NCBI RefSeq assembly: GCF_016863015.1
Contig: NZ_BOOB01000043.1
Location: 1-64,000 of the forward strand
Source: Microbispora amethystogenes
Lineage (GTDB): Bacteria > Actinomycetota > Actinomycetes > Streptosporangiales > Streptosporangiaceae
Direction of reading: 5' to 3'
Length of the DNA: 64,000 nucleotides
Numbering within the stretch: the stretch's first letter is position 1; each line of letters begins with the position of its first letter. The notes under the pieces were generated by a model. It saw only the letters and a list, made by a program, of their open reading frames with translations. It was not told where the DNA came from and ran no database searches. Shown in pieces: positions 23,859 through 31,266 of this stretch. A program made the position numbers and the translations under genes.

Positions 23859-24953
23859 TCAGGCGAAGTCGGGGGTGCCGGTGGGCAAGGTAAATCGGAA
23901 CTCGGCGCCGCCGCCGGGCGCGCGCTGCACGCTGATCGTGCCGCCGTGGGCCTCGACGAGACCCTTGACGATGAACAGGCCGAGGCCGGTGCCGCCGCGG
24001 CGGCGGCCGTTGCCCCGCCAGAACTGGCGGAAGACGCGGCCGACCAGCTCGGGCGCCACGCCCTCGCCCTGGTCCCGCACCGACACCGCCACACCCCACT
24101 CGACCGGCTCCACCACTACGGTCACGGTACCGCGTCCGTGGCGCACCGCGTTCTCCACCAGGTTGCCGAGAACCTGGTCGATCTTGTCCTGGTCGAGCCA
24201 CGTCTCGGGCAGCTCGCCGAGGACCTCCAGCCGGAAACGGTCCTCCGGCTCTCCCGCCGCCACCCGGCCGGCGATGATCCGGCGCGCCCGGGCCGGCACG
24301 TCCACGACCTGCCGGTGGATCTCCAACCGGCCCGACTCGATCCGCGAGACGTCGAGGAGCTCCGTGATCAGCCGCGTCACCCGGTCGGCGTCCGCGTTGA
24401 CCGTCTCCAGCATGACGAGCTTCTGCGCGTCGGTGAGCCGCTCCCACTTCGCCAGCAGAGTCGCGGTGAACCCCTTGACGCTGGTCAGCGGAGAGCGCAG
24501 CTCGTGCGCGACCGTGGACACCAGGTCGGCGCGGCTGCGTTCGACCCGTGCGCGCGCCGACGCGTCGCGCAGCGTGATGACGACCCGCCGCACCTCGCCG
24601 CCGCGCTCCGGCTCCCGGACGAAGCGCGCGGCGACCAGCAGTTCCTGCCGCCCGGGCAGGTGCAGCGGCCGTTCGGGCTGGCGGCTGCGGGTGCACAGCC
24701 CGCCGTGCGGGTCGAGCCACTTCCACCAGTCGCGGCCGTCCTGGTCGCGCAGCGGCAGGACGTCACCGATGAGCCGGCCCACCGCCGCCCGCCGGGTCAC
24801 CCCGGTCAGCCGCTCCGCCGCCCGGTTGACCATCAGGATCACCCCGTCGGGATCGGTGGCGACGAGGCCGTCGGGAAGGTCGTCGACGTCGATGCGCGCC
24901 CGCCCTCCGGCGTCCCCTTCAGGGGTGCCGCCGGGGGTGTCGTCACCTCGCAC
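23859..24953 (-). CDS. PAS-domain sensor histidine kinase, orphan
   Basis: Soluble two-component kinase. PAS domain about residues 22-130; HisKA with phosphoacceptor His150 in STVAHELRSPLTSVKGF; HATPase_c with N-box NLVENAVRHG, G1 RDQGEGV and G2 GGTGLGLFIVKGL. No membrane helix, so it senses something in the cytoplasm. Start GTG 24953 with GGAGG 8 nt upstream. No response regulator is next to it. It sits between the rRNA methyltransferase gene and pheS; a kinase at this place is also found in Streptomyces, so the position is conserved although the partner is unknown. Confidence 0.9.
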   Translation of the reverse strand: MRGDDTPGGTPEGDAGGRARIDVDDLPDGLVATDPDGVILMVNRAAERLTGVTRRAAVGRLIGDVLPLRDQDGRDWWKWLDPHGGLCTRSRQPERPLHLPGRQELLVAARFVREPERGGEVRRVVITLRDASARARVERSRADLVSTVAHELRSPLTSVKGFTATLLAKWERLTDAQKLVMLETVNADADRVTRLITELLDVSRIESGRLEIHRQVVDVPARARRIIAGRVAAGEPEDRFRLEVLGELPETWLDQDKIDQVLGNLVENAVRHGRGTVTVVVEPVEWGVAVSVRDQGEGVAPELVGRVFRQFWRGNGRRRGGTGLGLFIVKGLVEAHGGTISVQRAPGGGAEFRFTLPTGTPDFA

Positions 24954-25049
24954 GAGACCGCCTCCTGAAGCTCCGGAACTGCGCGCGCCGCCCCTTCCCG
25001 CGCGGCTTCTTCGCCGACAATAGCGGGTTTCCGCGGCGCCGCAGCAGCC

Positions 25050-25883
25050 TCAGCGGCCGGGGGTGGTGGGTTCTTCCACGGTTTGTAAGATCTGCCGCTG
25101 AACCCGCGCGGAAGAGTAGAGACACACCGCCGCGGCGGTGGCGAGATTGAGGCTCTCGGCCCGTCCGTAGATCGGGACGCGGACGACCTCGTCGGCCAGG
25201 GCGAGGAGCTCGGGCGGCAGCCCCCACGCCTCGTTGCCGAACAGCCAGGCGGTTGGCGCGTCCAGCGCGACCTCGTCGAGCGTCCGGGTGCCCGCTCCGT
25301 CCGCGGCCAGCACGCGCAGCCCGGCCTCCCGCACGTGCCGTACGGCGTCGGCCACGGAGGTGCCGGTCACCACGGGGAGGTGGAAGAGGCTCCCCGCGCT
25401 CGCCCGCACGCACTTGCCGTTGTACGGGTCGACCGAGGCGTCGGTGAAGACCACGGAGTCGGCGCCCGCGGCGTCGGCCGTACGCAGGACGGTGCCCGCG
25501 TTGCCGGGGTCGCGGACGTGGGCGAGGATCGCCACCAGCCGGGACGTGGGCGTGACCGCCTCCGCCAGCGGGACGTGCACGAAGCGGCACACGGCCAGCA
25601 GCCCCTGCGGGGTGACGGTCTGGGTCAGCTCGGCCATGACCTCGCCGCTCGCGCGGTGCACGGGCACGCCGGCCGCGTGGGCGGCCGCCACGATGTCGGC
25701 GTGCCGCGCCTCGGCCTCGACCGTCGCGAACAGCTCCGCCGTGACGTCCTTGACCGCGAGCGCCTCACGGACGGCCTGCGGCCCCTCGGCGAGGAACGCC
25801 CTGTCCCGGTCGCGGAAGGCGCGTTTGGTCAGCCTTCGGGCCGCCTTGACCCGCGGCGACCTGATGTTGGTGAGCTCCGCCAT
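25050..25883 (-). CDS. TrmH/SpoU-family RNA 2'-O-methyltransferase
   Basis: SPOUT methyltransferase that adds 2'-O-methyl to rRNA or tRNA from SAM. N-terminal substrate-binding domain (about 25-100), then the knotted catalytic domain with motif 1 HVRDPGNAGTVLRTA, motif 2 LFGNEAWGL and motif 3 VPIYGRAESLNLATAAAVCL. Length 277 aa. Lies downstream of rplT after a hairpin, in the ribosomal-protein block. RlmB/TsnR-like, but the modified nucleotide cannot be fixed from sequence. Confidence 0.9.
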   Translation of the reverse strand: MAELTNIRSPRVKAARRLTKRAFRDRDRAFLAEGPQAVREALAVKDVTAELFATVEAEARHADIVAAAHAAGVPVHRASGEVMAELTQTVTPQGLLAVCRFVHVPLAEAVTPTSRLVAILAHVRDPGNAGTVLRTADAAGADSVVFTDASVDPYNGKCVRASAGSLFHLPVVTGTSVADAVRHVREAGLRVLAADGAGTRTLDEVALDAPTAWLFGNEAWGLPPELLALADEVVRVPIYGRAESLNLATAAAVCLYSSARVQRQILQTVEEPTTPGR

Positions 25884-25907
25884 CCCTGCTCATTCCCCCC
25901 TTGACGT

Positions 25908-25943
25908 CGATGAGGGCCCACCGCAGGCGGCGGGCCCTCGTCG
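25908..25943 (-). terminator. Hairpin after rplT
   Basis: 16-bp stem (one mismatch, one G-U) closed by a CCUG tetraloop, starting 10 nt after the rplT stop. No T tract. It probably ends or attenuates the infC-rpmI-rplT message before the methyltransferase gene. Confidence 0.6.
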
Positions 25944-25952
25944 GAGCAGGTC

Positions 25953-26333
25953 TCAGGCGACCGGCGCGTTCACGTCGGACGGGAGCGCCTTCTTGGCGGA
26001 CTCGACCAGCGTGGCGAAGGTCGTGGCGTCGTTGACCGCGAGGTCCGCGAGGATCTTGCGGTCCACCTCGATGCCCGCGAGGCGCAGGCCCTGGACGAAC
26101 CGGTTGTAGGTCATGCCGTTGGCGCGGGCCGCCGCGTTGATCCGCTGGATCCACAGACGGCGGAACGTGCCCTTCTTGTCCTTGCGGTCCCGGTACGCAT
26201 AGGTCATCGAGTGGAGCATCTGCTCCTTGGCCTTGCGGTAGAGGCGCGACCGCTGCCCCCGGTAACCGCTTGCCCGCTCGAGTACGACCCGGCGCTTCTT
26301 CTTGGCGTTGAGCGCCCGCTTCACGCGTGCCAT
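25953..26333 (-). CDS. rplT: 50S ribosomal protein L20
   Basis: 23S-binding protein needed early in large-subunit assembly. Very basic, 126 aa, with the family opening [20 protein letters not shown] and the motif [11 protein letters not shown]. Third gene of infC-rpmI-rplT. In several bacteria L20 represses this operon by binding its leader; the structured infC leader here makes that possible but it is not shown. Confidence 0.97.
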   Translation of the reverse strand: MARVKRALNAKKKRRVVLERASGYRGQRSRLYRKAKEQMLHSMTYAYRDRKDKKGTFRRLWIQRINAAARANGMTYNRFVQGLRLAGIEVDRKILADLAVNDATTFATLVESAKKALPSDVNAPVA

Positions 26334-26358
26334 GTTGTTCTATCTCCCCGGGTCGTTA

Positions 26359-26553
26359 CTACTTTGCGAGCAGCTTCTTGATCTTCTTGGTGTCGGCGTC
26401 GGACATGACGACGGCACCCTCGAGACGGCGCGTACGGGTGGACGGCTTGTGCTCGAACAGGTGCTGCCGGTTGGCGCGGCGGCGGACAACCTTGCCGGTG
26501 CCGGTGAGCCGGAACCGCTTCTTCGCACCGCTGTGCGTCTTCATCTTCGGCAT
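26359..26553 (-). CDS. rpmI: 50S ribosomal protein L35
   Basis: Small basic large-subunit protein of 64 aa, with the L35 signature [20 protein letters not shown] and a Lys-rich end. ATG 26553 preceded by GGGAGAG. 25 nt ahead of rplT. Confidence 0.97.
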   Translation of the reverse strand: MPKMKTHSGAKKRFRLTGTGKVVRRRANRQHLFEHKPSTRTRRLEGAVVMSDADTKKIKKLLAK

Positions 26554-26695
26554 CTCAGCCGTCTCTCCCTCTTTGGTCCGTGCCGACGGCCCGGGCCGGT
26601 AACCCGAGCCGGCGGCTGCCTGACTCCGCGAGACCGTCCCGGTCTCGGATTCCGCGTGACGTTGCGGGCGCCCCGCCCGGTGGTTCAGGCGGGCG

Positions 26696-27307
26696 TCACT
26701 GCACCGGGGCGGCCTGCTCCTGCGCGGATTCCTCCGCCGGGTGGTCCTCGTCCCGGTGCGCCTTGGCGGCGGCCTTCTCGGCCCTCGCCTCGGCCTTCTT
26801 CTTGTGCGGCCCGATCACCATGATCATGTTTCGGCCGTCCTGCTTCGGCTGCGACTCGACGAACCCCAGGTCGGTGACGTCTTCGGCGAGGCGCTGCAGG
26901 AGCCGGAAACCCAGCTCTGGCCGGGACTGCTCGCGACCCCGGAACATGATCGTGACCTTGACCTTGTCGCCGGCCTTGAGGAAGCGCACGACGTGACCCT
27001 TCTTGGTCTCGTAGTCGTGCGGGTCGATCTTCGGCCGGAGCTTGATCTCTTTGATGATCGTGTGCGCCTGGTTGCGACGGGCCTCGCGCGCCTTCATGGC
27101 CGACTCGTACTTGAACTTGCCGTAGTCCATGAGCTTGCAGACGGGCGGGCGGGCCGTGGCCGCCACCTCCACCAGGTCGAGATCGCTCTCCTGCGCCAGC
27201 TTCAACGCGTCGCCGATGGAGACGATGCCGACCTGTTCGCCGTTCGGGCCGACGAGGCGGACCTCGGGCACACGAATACGGTCGTTGATGCGGGGTTCGG
27301 TGCTGAT
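26696..27307 (-). CDS. infC: Translation initiation factor IF-3 (probable AUC start codon)
   Basis: Keeps 30S subunits free and checks start codons. N-domain with [20 protein letters not shown], linker Lys-rich [10 protein letters not shown]-domain [20 protein letters not shown] and [12 protein letters not shown], then an acidic/Ala-rich tail. The conserved N-terminus (STEPRIND) lies upstream of the first GTG (27271). Reading back there is no ATG, GTG, TTG or CTG before an in-frame TGA, but ATC 27305-27307 has GGAGG (27312-27316) just upstream. Non-standard AUU/AUC starts are characteristic of infC and let IF3 repress itself. With ATC the product is 203 aa. Confidence 0.92.
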   Translation of the reverse strand: MSTEPRINDRIRVPEVRLVGPNGEQVGIVSIGDALKLAQESDLDLVEVAATARPPVCKLMDYGKFKYESAMKAREARRNQAHTIIKEIKLRPKIDPHDYETKKGHVVRFLKAGDKVKVTIMFRGREQSRPELGFRLLQRLAEDVTDLGFVESQPKQDGRNMIMVIGPHKKKAEARAEKAAAKAHRDEDHPAEESAQEQAAPVQ

Positions 27308-27347
27308 GGGACCTCCAAAGGACTTCCGCTTGTCTCGACCGTGCGGG

Positions 27348-27381
27348 AAAAACGAAAACCCCGCACGTCACGCATGCGGGG
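27348..27381 (-). terminator. Attenuator-like terminator in the infC leader
   Basis: Minus-strand hairpin CCCCGCA (27375-27381) / TGCGGGG (27359-27365) with a 9-nt loop, followed by TTTTCGTTTTT. This is a classical intrinsic terminator about 40 nt before the infC Shine-Dalgarno. The 3' arm can instead pair with the CCCGCAC just downstream (27340s), giving an alternative hairpin that excludes the terminator. Confidence 0.6.
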
Positions 27382-27426
27382 TCACTGAGCTCTCCTGCCG
27401 AAAACTCCGGTGTGATCCTGAACCCG

Positions 27427-27442
27427 TCCGCCTTTCGGCGGA
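27427..27442 (-). other. GAAA-tetraloop hairpin in the infC leader
   Basis: TCCGCC-GAAA-GGCGGA on the minus strand: perfect 6-bp stem with a GNRA tetraloop. A CCTCCTCC tract just upstream (27446-27457) is complementary to the infC Shine-Dalgarno. Together with the attenuator hairpin this makes the 260-nt leader a strong candidate for RNA-level control. Confidence 0.45.
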
Positions 27443-27518
27443 GCAGGTGGGAGGAGGACCTCCGCTTGCGCGTCCAGCTCATGCCGGACCGATCGAGTTC
27501 CTACGTTACCACAAACCA

Positions 27519-27553
27519 GGACGGCCCCCGGAGTATTCCGGCCCGGGCCGTCC
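27519..27553 (-). terminator. Terminator of aroE
   Basis: Outer stem GGACGGCC / GGCCGTCC (8 bp) enclosing an inner CCGGA-ATAC-TCCGG hairpin, 15 nt after the aroE stop and followed by TGGTTTGTGG. It separates aroE from the infC transcription unit. Confidence 0.6.
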
Positions 27554-27567
27554 TGCCCCGGAGGCGC

Positions 27568-28407
27568 TCAGGAGGCCGCGCGCCGGGCGATCTCCGCCTC
27601 GCCAGCCGCGCGCATCGCCGCGACCGGCACGTCCGTCCGGCCCGTCATGAGTGCGACCTGCCGCGCCGCCTGGTGCAGCAGCATGGGGAAGCCGCCCACG
27701 ACGGTGCGCCCCCGCGCCCGTACGGCCCGGGCCAGCGCCGTCGGCCAGGGCGCGTAGACGACGTCGAACACGGCCCCCTTGTCGGGCAGCCGGGCCGCGA
27801 CCCGCTCGGCCAGCGCGTCGGCCGCGCCGGACGGCAGCGTGGAGACGACCAGTCCGGCCGCGGGGTCGAAGTCGTCGAAGGAGCGCACGGTCACCGCGAC
27901 GCCGAGGCGCTCGGCGACGCGCAGGGTCTCCCCCGCGCGGGCCGGGTCGCGCACGACCAGGGTGGCCTCCGCGAGGCCCGTCTCCCGCAGGGCCGCGAGG
28001 GCCGAGGCCGCGGTGGCGCCGCCGCCGAGGACGACCGCCGAGGACGGCGCGGTCACGCCCGCCTCGGTCAGCGCCTCGACGATGCCGTACACGTCGGTGT
28101 TGTCCCCGTGCCGCCCGCCGTCGCGGAACACGACCGTGTTCGCGCCGCCGACCGCCAGGGCGAGATCCGACACGGTGTCGAGCAGCGGGAGCACGGCGCG
28201 CTTGAGCGGCATCGTGAGCGACAGGCCCGCCCACTCCGGGCCCAGCCCGGCGACCAGGCCGGCGAGCCCGTCCTCGGCGCACTCGATCGCGTCGTAGCGC
28301 CAGCCGCCCAGGCCCATCTCCGCGTACGCCGCCCGGTGCAGCACCGGGGAGAGCGAGTGGGCGACGGGCGAGCCCAGGACGGCGGCCCGGCGGACGGTCT
28401 CGCTCAC
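27568..28407 (-). CDS. aroE: Shikimate dehydrogenase
   Basis: NADPH-dependent reduction of 3-dehydroshikimate to shikimate in the chorismate pathway. The substrate site is visible as SPVAHSLSPVLH and LTMPLKRAVLP (catalytic Lys), with the partner Asp in NTD (HGDNTDVYG), and a Rossmann loop GGGATAASALAAL. Length 279 aa. GTG start in a GTGA overlap with the mltG stop. aroE behind mltG and ruvX is a widespread actinobacterial order. Confidence 0.92.
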   Translation of the reverse strand: MSETVRRAAVLGSPVAHSLSPVLHRAAYAEMGLGGWRYDAIECAEDGLAGLVAGLGPEWAGLSLTMPLKRAVLPLLDTVSDLALAVGGANTVVFRDGGRHGDNTDVYGIVEALTEAGVTAPSSAVVLGGGATAASALAALRETGLAEATLVVRDPARAGETLRVAERLGVAVTVRSFDDFDPAAGLVVSTLPSGAADALAERVAARLPDKGAVFDVVYAPWPTALARAVRARGRTVVGGFPMLLHQAARQVALMTGRTDVPVAAMRAAGEAEIARRAAS

Positions 28408-29558
28408 TGGTAGTTCCTGTTGAACTCGTCGCGCAGCTTCCAGAACTCCGACTCCTTGTCGGTGAACTTGGTGATGCCCCGCTTCGGGTCGACCGTCACG
28501 AAGTAGAGCCAGTTGCCGTCGGCCGGATGCAGCGCGGCCTCGATCGCGTGGTCGCCCGGGTTGCTGATCGGGCCGGGCGGCAGGCCGGCGTACTTGTAGG
28601 TGTTGTAGCGCGAGGTGCTGGTCAGGTCCGCGTGCGAGGCCGCGATGCCGTACTTGTTCAGGCCGTACATGACCGTGCTGTCCATGCCCAGCTTCATGGG
28701 CGGGTTCGACAGCAGCCGGTTGTAGATCACGCGGGCCACCTTGGGCATGTCCTCGGCGCTGCCCGACTCGGCCTGGACGATACTGGCAATGATCATGATC
28801 TGCCGGGGCGAGAAGCCGACCTGCCTGGCCTGGCCCTCCAGGTCGATCTTGTCGGCGGTCTGGTTGAACCGGTCGACCATGCTGGTGAGGATCTGCTGCG
28901 GCGTGAGCTTGCTGTTGATCTCGTACGTCGCGGGGAACGCGTAGCCCTCCAGCCGGCCCTTGGCGTACGCGGGGAGGCCGATGTCGGCGCGGGCCGCCTT
29001 CTTGAAGTCCTCGACCGGCTTGCCCGAGGCGGTGGACAGCTCCTCGAAGATCTTGCTGAGCCGCAGCCCCTCACGGATGGTGAGCCGGTTGAGCACGCGG
29101 TTCTTCGGGTCGAGCAGGCTCAGCGCCGACGCGGCGGACATGCCCTTGCGCATCGCGTACTGGCCCGGCTGGAGCGAGGAGCTCTTCCCGGCCGCGCCGA
29201 TGGCGTTGACGAACGCCCGCGCGCTGGCCACGACGCCCTGCTCCTCCAGCATCTGGGCGACGTCGGTGGCGCTCTCGCCCTCCTGGATCTCGACGACGAC
29301 CTCACCCGTCCCCTCGCCGGTGAAGTCCTTGGGGATCATGACGCCGCGCGCCCAGGTGAAGCCCAGGTAGCCGAGACCGGCGAGGACCCCGACGATGATC
29401 ACGACAGCGAACAGCGTGGCGACCCTGCCCTTGCGCCGCTGCCGCTTGCGGCGCCTGCGGCTGCGTCGTTGCTGGGCCCGGCCGCCGGAAGGGCGACGCC
29501 GGGGCGAGCCGTCGTCGTCCTCTGCGCCGAGCAGGAAGTCCATGTCCAGATCGTTCAT
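28404..29558 (-). CDS. mltG: Endolytic murein transglycosylase MltG (copy 1)
   Basis: Membrane-anchored lytic enzyme that cuts nascent glycan strands. Cytoplasmic N-terminus (1-45, with a dense Arg/Lys run), one membrane helix (about 46-68), LysM-like then YceG catalytic domain. The catalytic Glu is in IIASIVQAESG, and LGMDSTVMYGL and YNTYKYAGLPPGPI-NPG are family signatures. Start ATG 29558 (384 aa); a TTG 14 codons upstream is possible but unlikely. It follows a second mltG copy after 166 nt. Confidence 0.9.
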   Translation of the reverse strand: MNDLDMDFLLGAEDDDGSPRRRPSGGRAQQRRSRRRRKRQRRKGRVATLFAVVIIVGVLAGLGYLGFTWARGVMIPKDFTGEGTGEVVVEIQEGESATDVAQMLEEQGVVASARAFVNAIGAAGKSSSLQPGQYAMRKGMSAASALSLLDPKNRVLNRLTIREGLRLSKIFEELSTASGKPVEDFKKAARADIGLPAYAKGRLEGYAFPATYEINSKLTPQQILTSMVDRFNQTADKIDLEGQARQVGFSPRQIMIIASIVQAESGSAEDMPKVARVIYNRLLSNPPMKLGMDSTVMYGLNKYGIAASHADLTSTSRYNTYKYAGLPPGPISNPGDHAIEAALHPADGNWLYFVTVDPKRGITKFTDKESEFWKLRDEFNRNYQ

Positions 29559-29573
29559 AGTGCGCTGGCCAAT

Positions 29574-29588
29574 CTCTCGGTACGAGAG
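29574..29588. other. Inverted repeat just upstream of mltG copy 1
   Basis: CTCTCG-GTA-CGAGAG, a perfect 6-bp inverted repeat 16 bp before the ATG at 29558. It could be an operator or an RNA hairpin that covers the ribosome-binding region. Confidence 0.35.
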
Positions 29589-29620
29589 GCCTCCCGTCAA
29601 GCGAGTGTGCCAGACCGAGG

Positions 29621-29651
29621 GGGTCCGGTGGGGGTCCGGTACGGGTCCGGT
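29621..29651. repeat. Three-copy 11-bp tandem repeat between the two mltG genes
   Basis: GGGTCCGGT recurs at 29621, 29632 and 29643, an exact 11-bp period, with a degenerate fourth copy (ACTCCGG) after. It lies in the 166-nt spacer upstream of mltG copy 1. Spacing near one helical turn suggests a protein-binding array, though replication slippage is also possible. Confidence 0.65.
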
Positions 29652-29724
29652 ATGACTCCGGACAGGGGGACGTTCGCCTACCGTGGGCCGTCCTGGCGGC
29701 GCCCTGGACGCGCCGGGGGCACCG

Positions 29725-30759
29725 CTAGTTCGTCCCGAGATACCTGTTCAGCTCCTCCCGATATTTCCTGAACTCCATCTCTTTGTCAGTGAATTTGGTG
29801 ATTTTACGACGGGGATCGGTGGTCACGAACCAGTACCAGGCCCCCTCGGCGGGGTGGAGCGTCGCCAGCAGCGCGCTCTCCCCCGGGTTGCCGATGGGTC
29901 CGGGCGGCAGCCCGGGGCGCGCGTAGGTGTTGTACGGGGAGCCGTTGCGCGTGTCCTCGGCGGTGACCTTCAGGGTGTGCCGGTTCAACGCGTAGTTGAC
30001 CGTGCTGTCCATCTCCAGCTTCGCGCCCCGCGCCAAGCGGTTGTACACCACTCTGGCGATCTTGGGGTAATCGGCCGGGACGCCGCCCTCGGCCTGCACG
30101 ATGCTCGCGACCGTCACCGCCTGCCGGGGGGTGAGGTTCAGGCGCGGCGCCAGATCCTCCAGGCCCACCTTCTTCGCGGCGAGGCGGAACCGCGCCACCA
30201 TCTTCCTGAGCATGTCACCGGCCGTCGCCCCCGGCTCTATCTCGTACGTCGCCGGGAACAGGAACCCCTCGGCCTCGCCCTCGGCGTACGCGGGCAGGCG
30301 CAGGCGCCGGGGCTCTCCGGCGGCCTCGGTGAAGTCCGCCAGCGGGATGCCCGTCCCCTTCGCGAGGACGCGCAGCACCTCCCCCATGCGCAGCCCTTCG
30401 GGCACGGTGACCCTGCGCACCACCCGGCTCGCGGGCGCCAGGAGCATGTCGAGGGCGGCGGAGGCCGACATGCGGCGCCGCAGGACGTAGCGGCCCGGGT
30501 GCAGGCCGCTCTCCTTGGAGCGGCTGATCACCTGCTCCACGAACGACTGGGCGCTGGCGACGACGCCGGCCTTCGCCAGCGTCCGGCCGACCTCGCCGGC
30601 GCTGGTTCCCGGCGTGATCTCGATCGTCACCGTCCCCGAACCGCCGCCGGAGTAGTCGGGCGGACTGCCGGGCTGGCCGACGACCGCGTGCACGCCGTAC
30701 GCCACCGCCGCCGCGACCAGGGCGAACCCTCCGCCGGCGACGAGCGCCGCCCGCCTCAC
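29725..30759 (-). CDS. Endolytic murein transglycosylase MltG-like (copy 2)
   Basis: Second member of the same family, 344 aa, with no long cytoplasmic Arg/Lys domain: the membrane helix begins almost at the N-terminus (about 5-26). Same catalytic block, TVASIVQAEGG with the Glu retained, then LEMDSTVNYALNRH and YNTYARPGLPPGPI-NPG, and the C-terminal KITKFTDKEMEF. Clearly a diverged paralogue of the gene downstream. Its GTG start overlaps the ruvX stop (GTGA). Both copies look catalytically intact. Confidence 0.88.
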   Translation of the reverse strand: MRRAALVAGGGFALVAAAVAYGVHAVVGQPGSPPDYSGGGSGTVTIEITPGTSAGEVGRTLAKAGVVASAQSFVEQVISRSKESGLHPGRYVLRRRMSASAALDMLLAPASRVVRRVTVPEGLRMGEVLRVLAKGTGIPLADFTEAAGEPRRLRLPAYAEGEAEGFLFPATYEIEPGATAGDMLRKMVARFRLAAKKVGLEDLAPRLNLTPRQAVTVASIVQAEGGVPADYPKIARVVYNRLARGAKLEMDSTVNYALNRHTLKVTAEDTRNGSPYNTYARPGLPPGPIGNPGESALLATLHPAEGAWYWFVTTDPRRKITKFTDKEMEFRKYREELNRYLGTN

Positions 30760-31259
30760 CGGGCGGTCCCGCCGCTCGCTTCCTCACCCGGCCCCGCGGA
30801 GGGGCCCGGTGGTCCGAGAGGTCTGCCGGGGGGATTGCCGGTGGCCCGCTCGCCGTCGAGCGCGGCCTGCAGCAGCAGGACGGCCGCCGCCTGGTCGATC
30901 ACGTCACGCTGGTCGCGGGCCTTCACGCCGCTGGAGCGCAGCCGCTGCTGGGCGCCCACGGTCGTGAGCCGCTCGTCCACGAGCCGGATCGGGACCGGCG
31001 CGACGCTGCGGGCCAGCCGCGCGGCGAACGCCCGCGCGGCCTCCGCGGCGTGGCTCTCGCGGCCCGACAGCGACGTGGGCAGGCCGACGACGACCTCGAT
31101 CGCCTCGTGCTCGGCCGTGATCTCGGCGATCCGCGCGAGGTCGCCCCGGCCGCGCCGTACGGTCTCCACCGGCGTGGCCAGCAGGCCCGAGGGGTCGCTG
31201 CGGGCCACGCCGACGCGGACGGAGCCGACGTCGACCCCGATCCTGACGCCATGTCTCAT
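30756..31259 (-). CDS. ruvX: Putative pre-16S rRNA nuclease YqgF/RuvX
   Basis: RNase H-fold nuclease that trims pre-16S rRNA (also annotated Holliday junction resolvase-like). Acidic active-site residues appear in RIGVDVGSVRVGVARSDP, VVGLPTSLSG, RLVDERLTTV and RDVIDQAAAVLLLQ. Length 167 aa including a Pro/Gly-rich tail. I start at ATG 31259, 7 nt after the alaS stop; the longer frame is the alaS shadow. Confidence 0.9.
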   Translation of the reverse strand: MRHGVRIGVDVGSVRVGVARSDPSGLLATPVETVRRGRGDLARIAEITAEHEAIEVVVGLPTSLSGRESHAAEAARAFAARLARSVAPVPIRLVDERLTTVGAQQRLRSSGVKARDQRDVIDQAAAVLLLQAALDGERATGNPPGRPLGPPGPSAGPGEEASGGTAR

Positions 31260-31266
31260 CGGCGGA

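Noticed and set aside
24943-25590. Arg/Gly-rich frame overlapping the rRNA methyltransferase and kinase genes
   Set aside because: Out-of-frame shadow; composition typical of a shifted reading of high-GC coding DNA.
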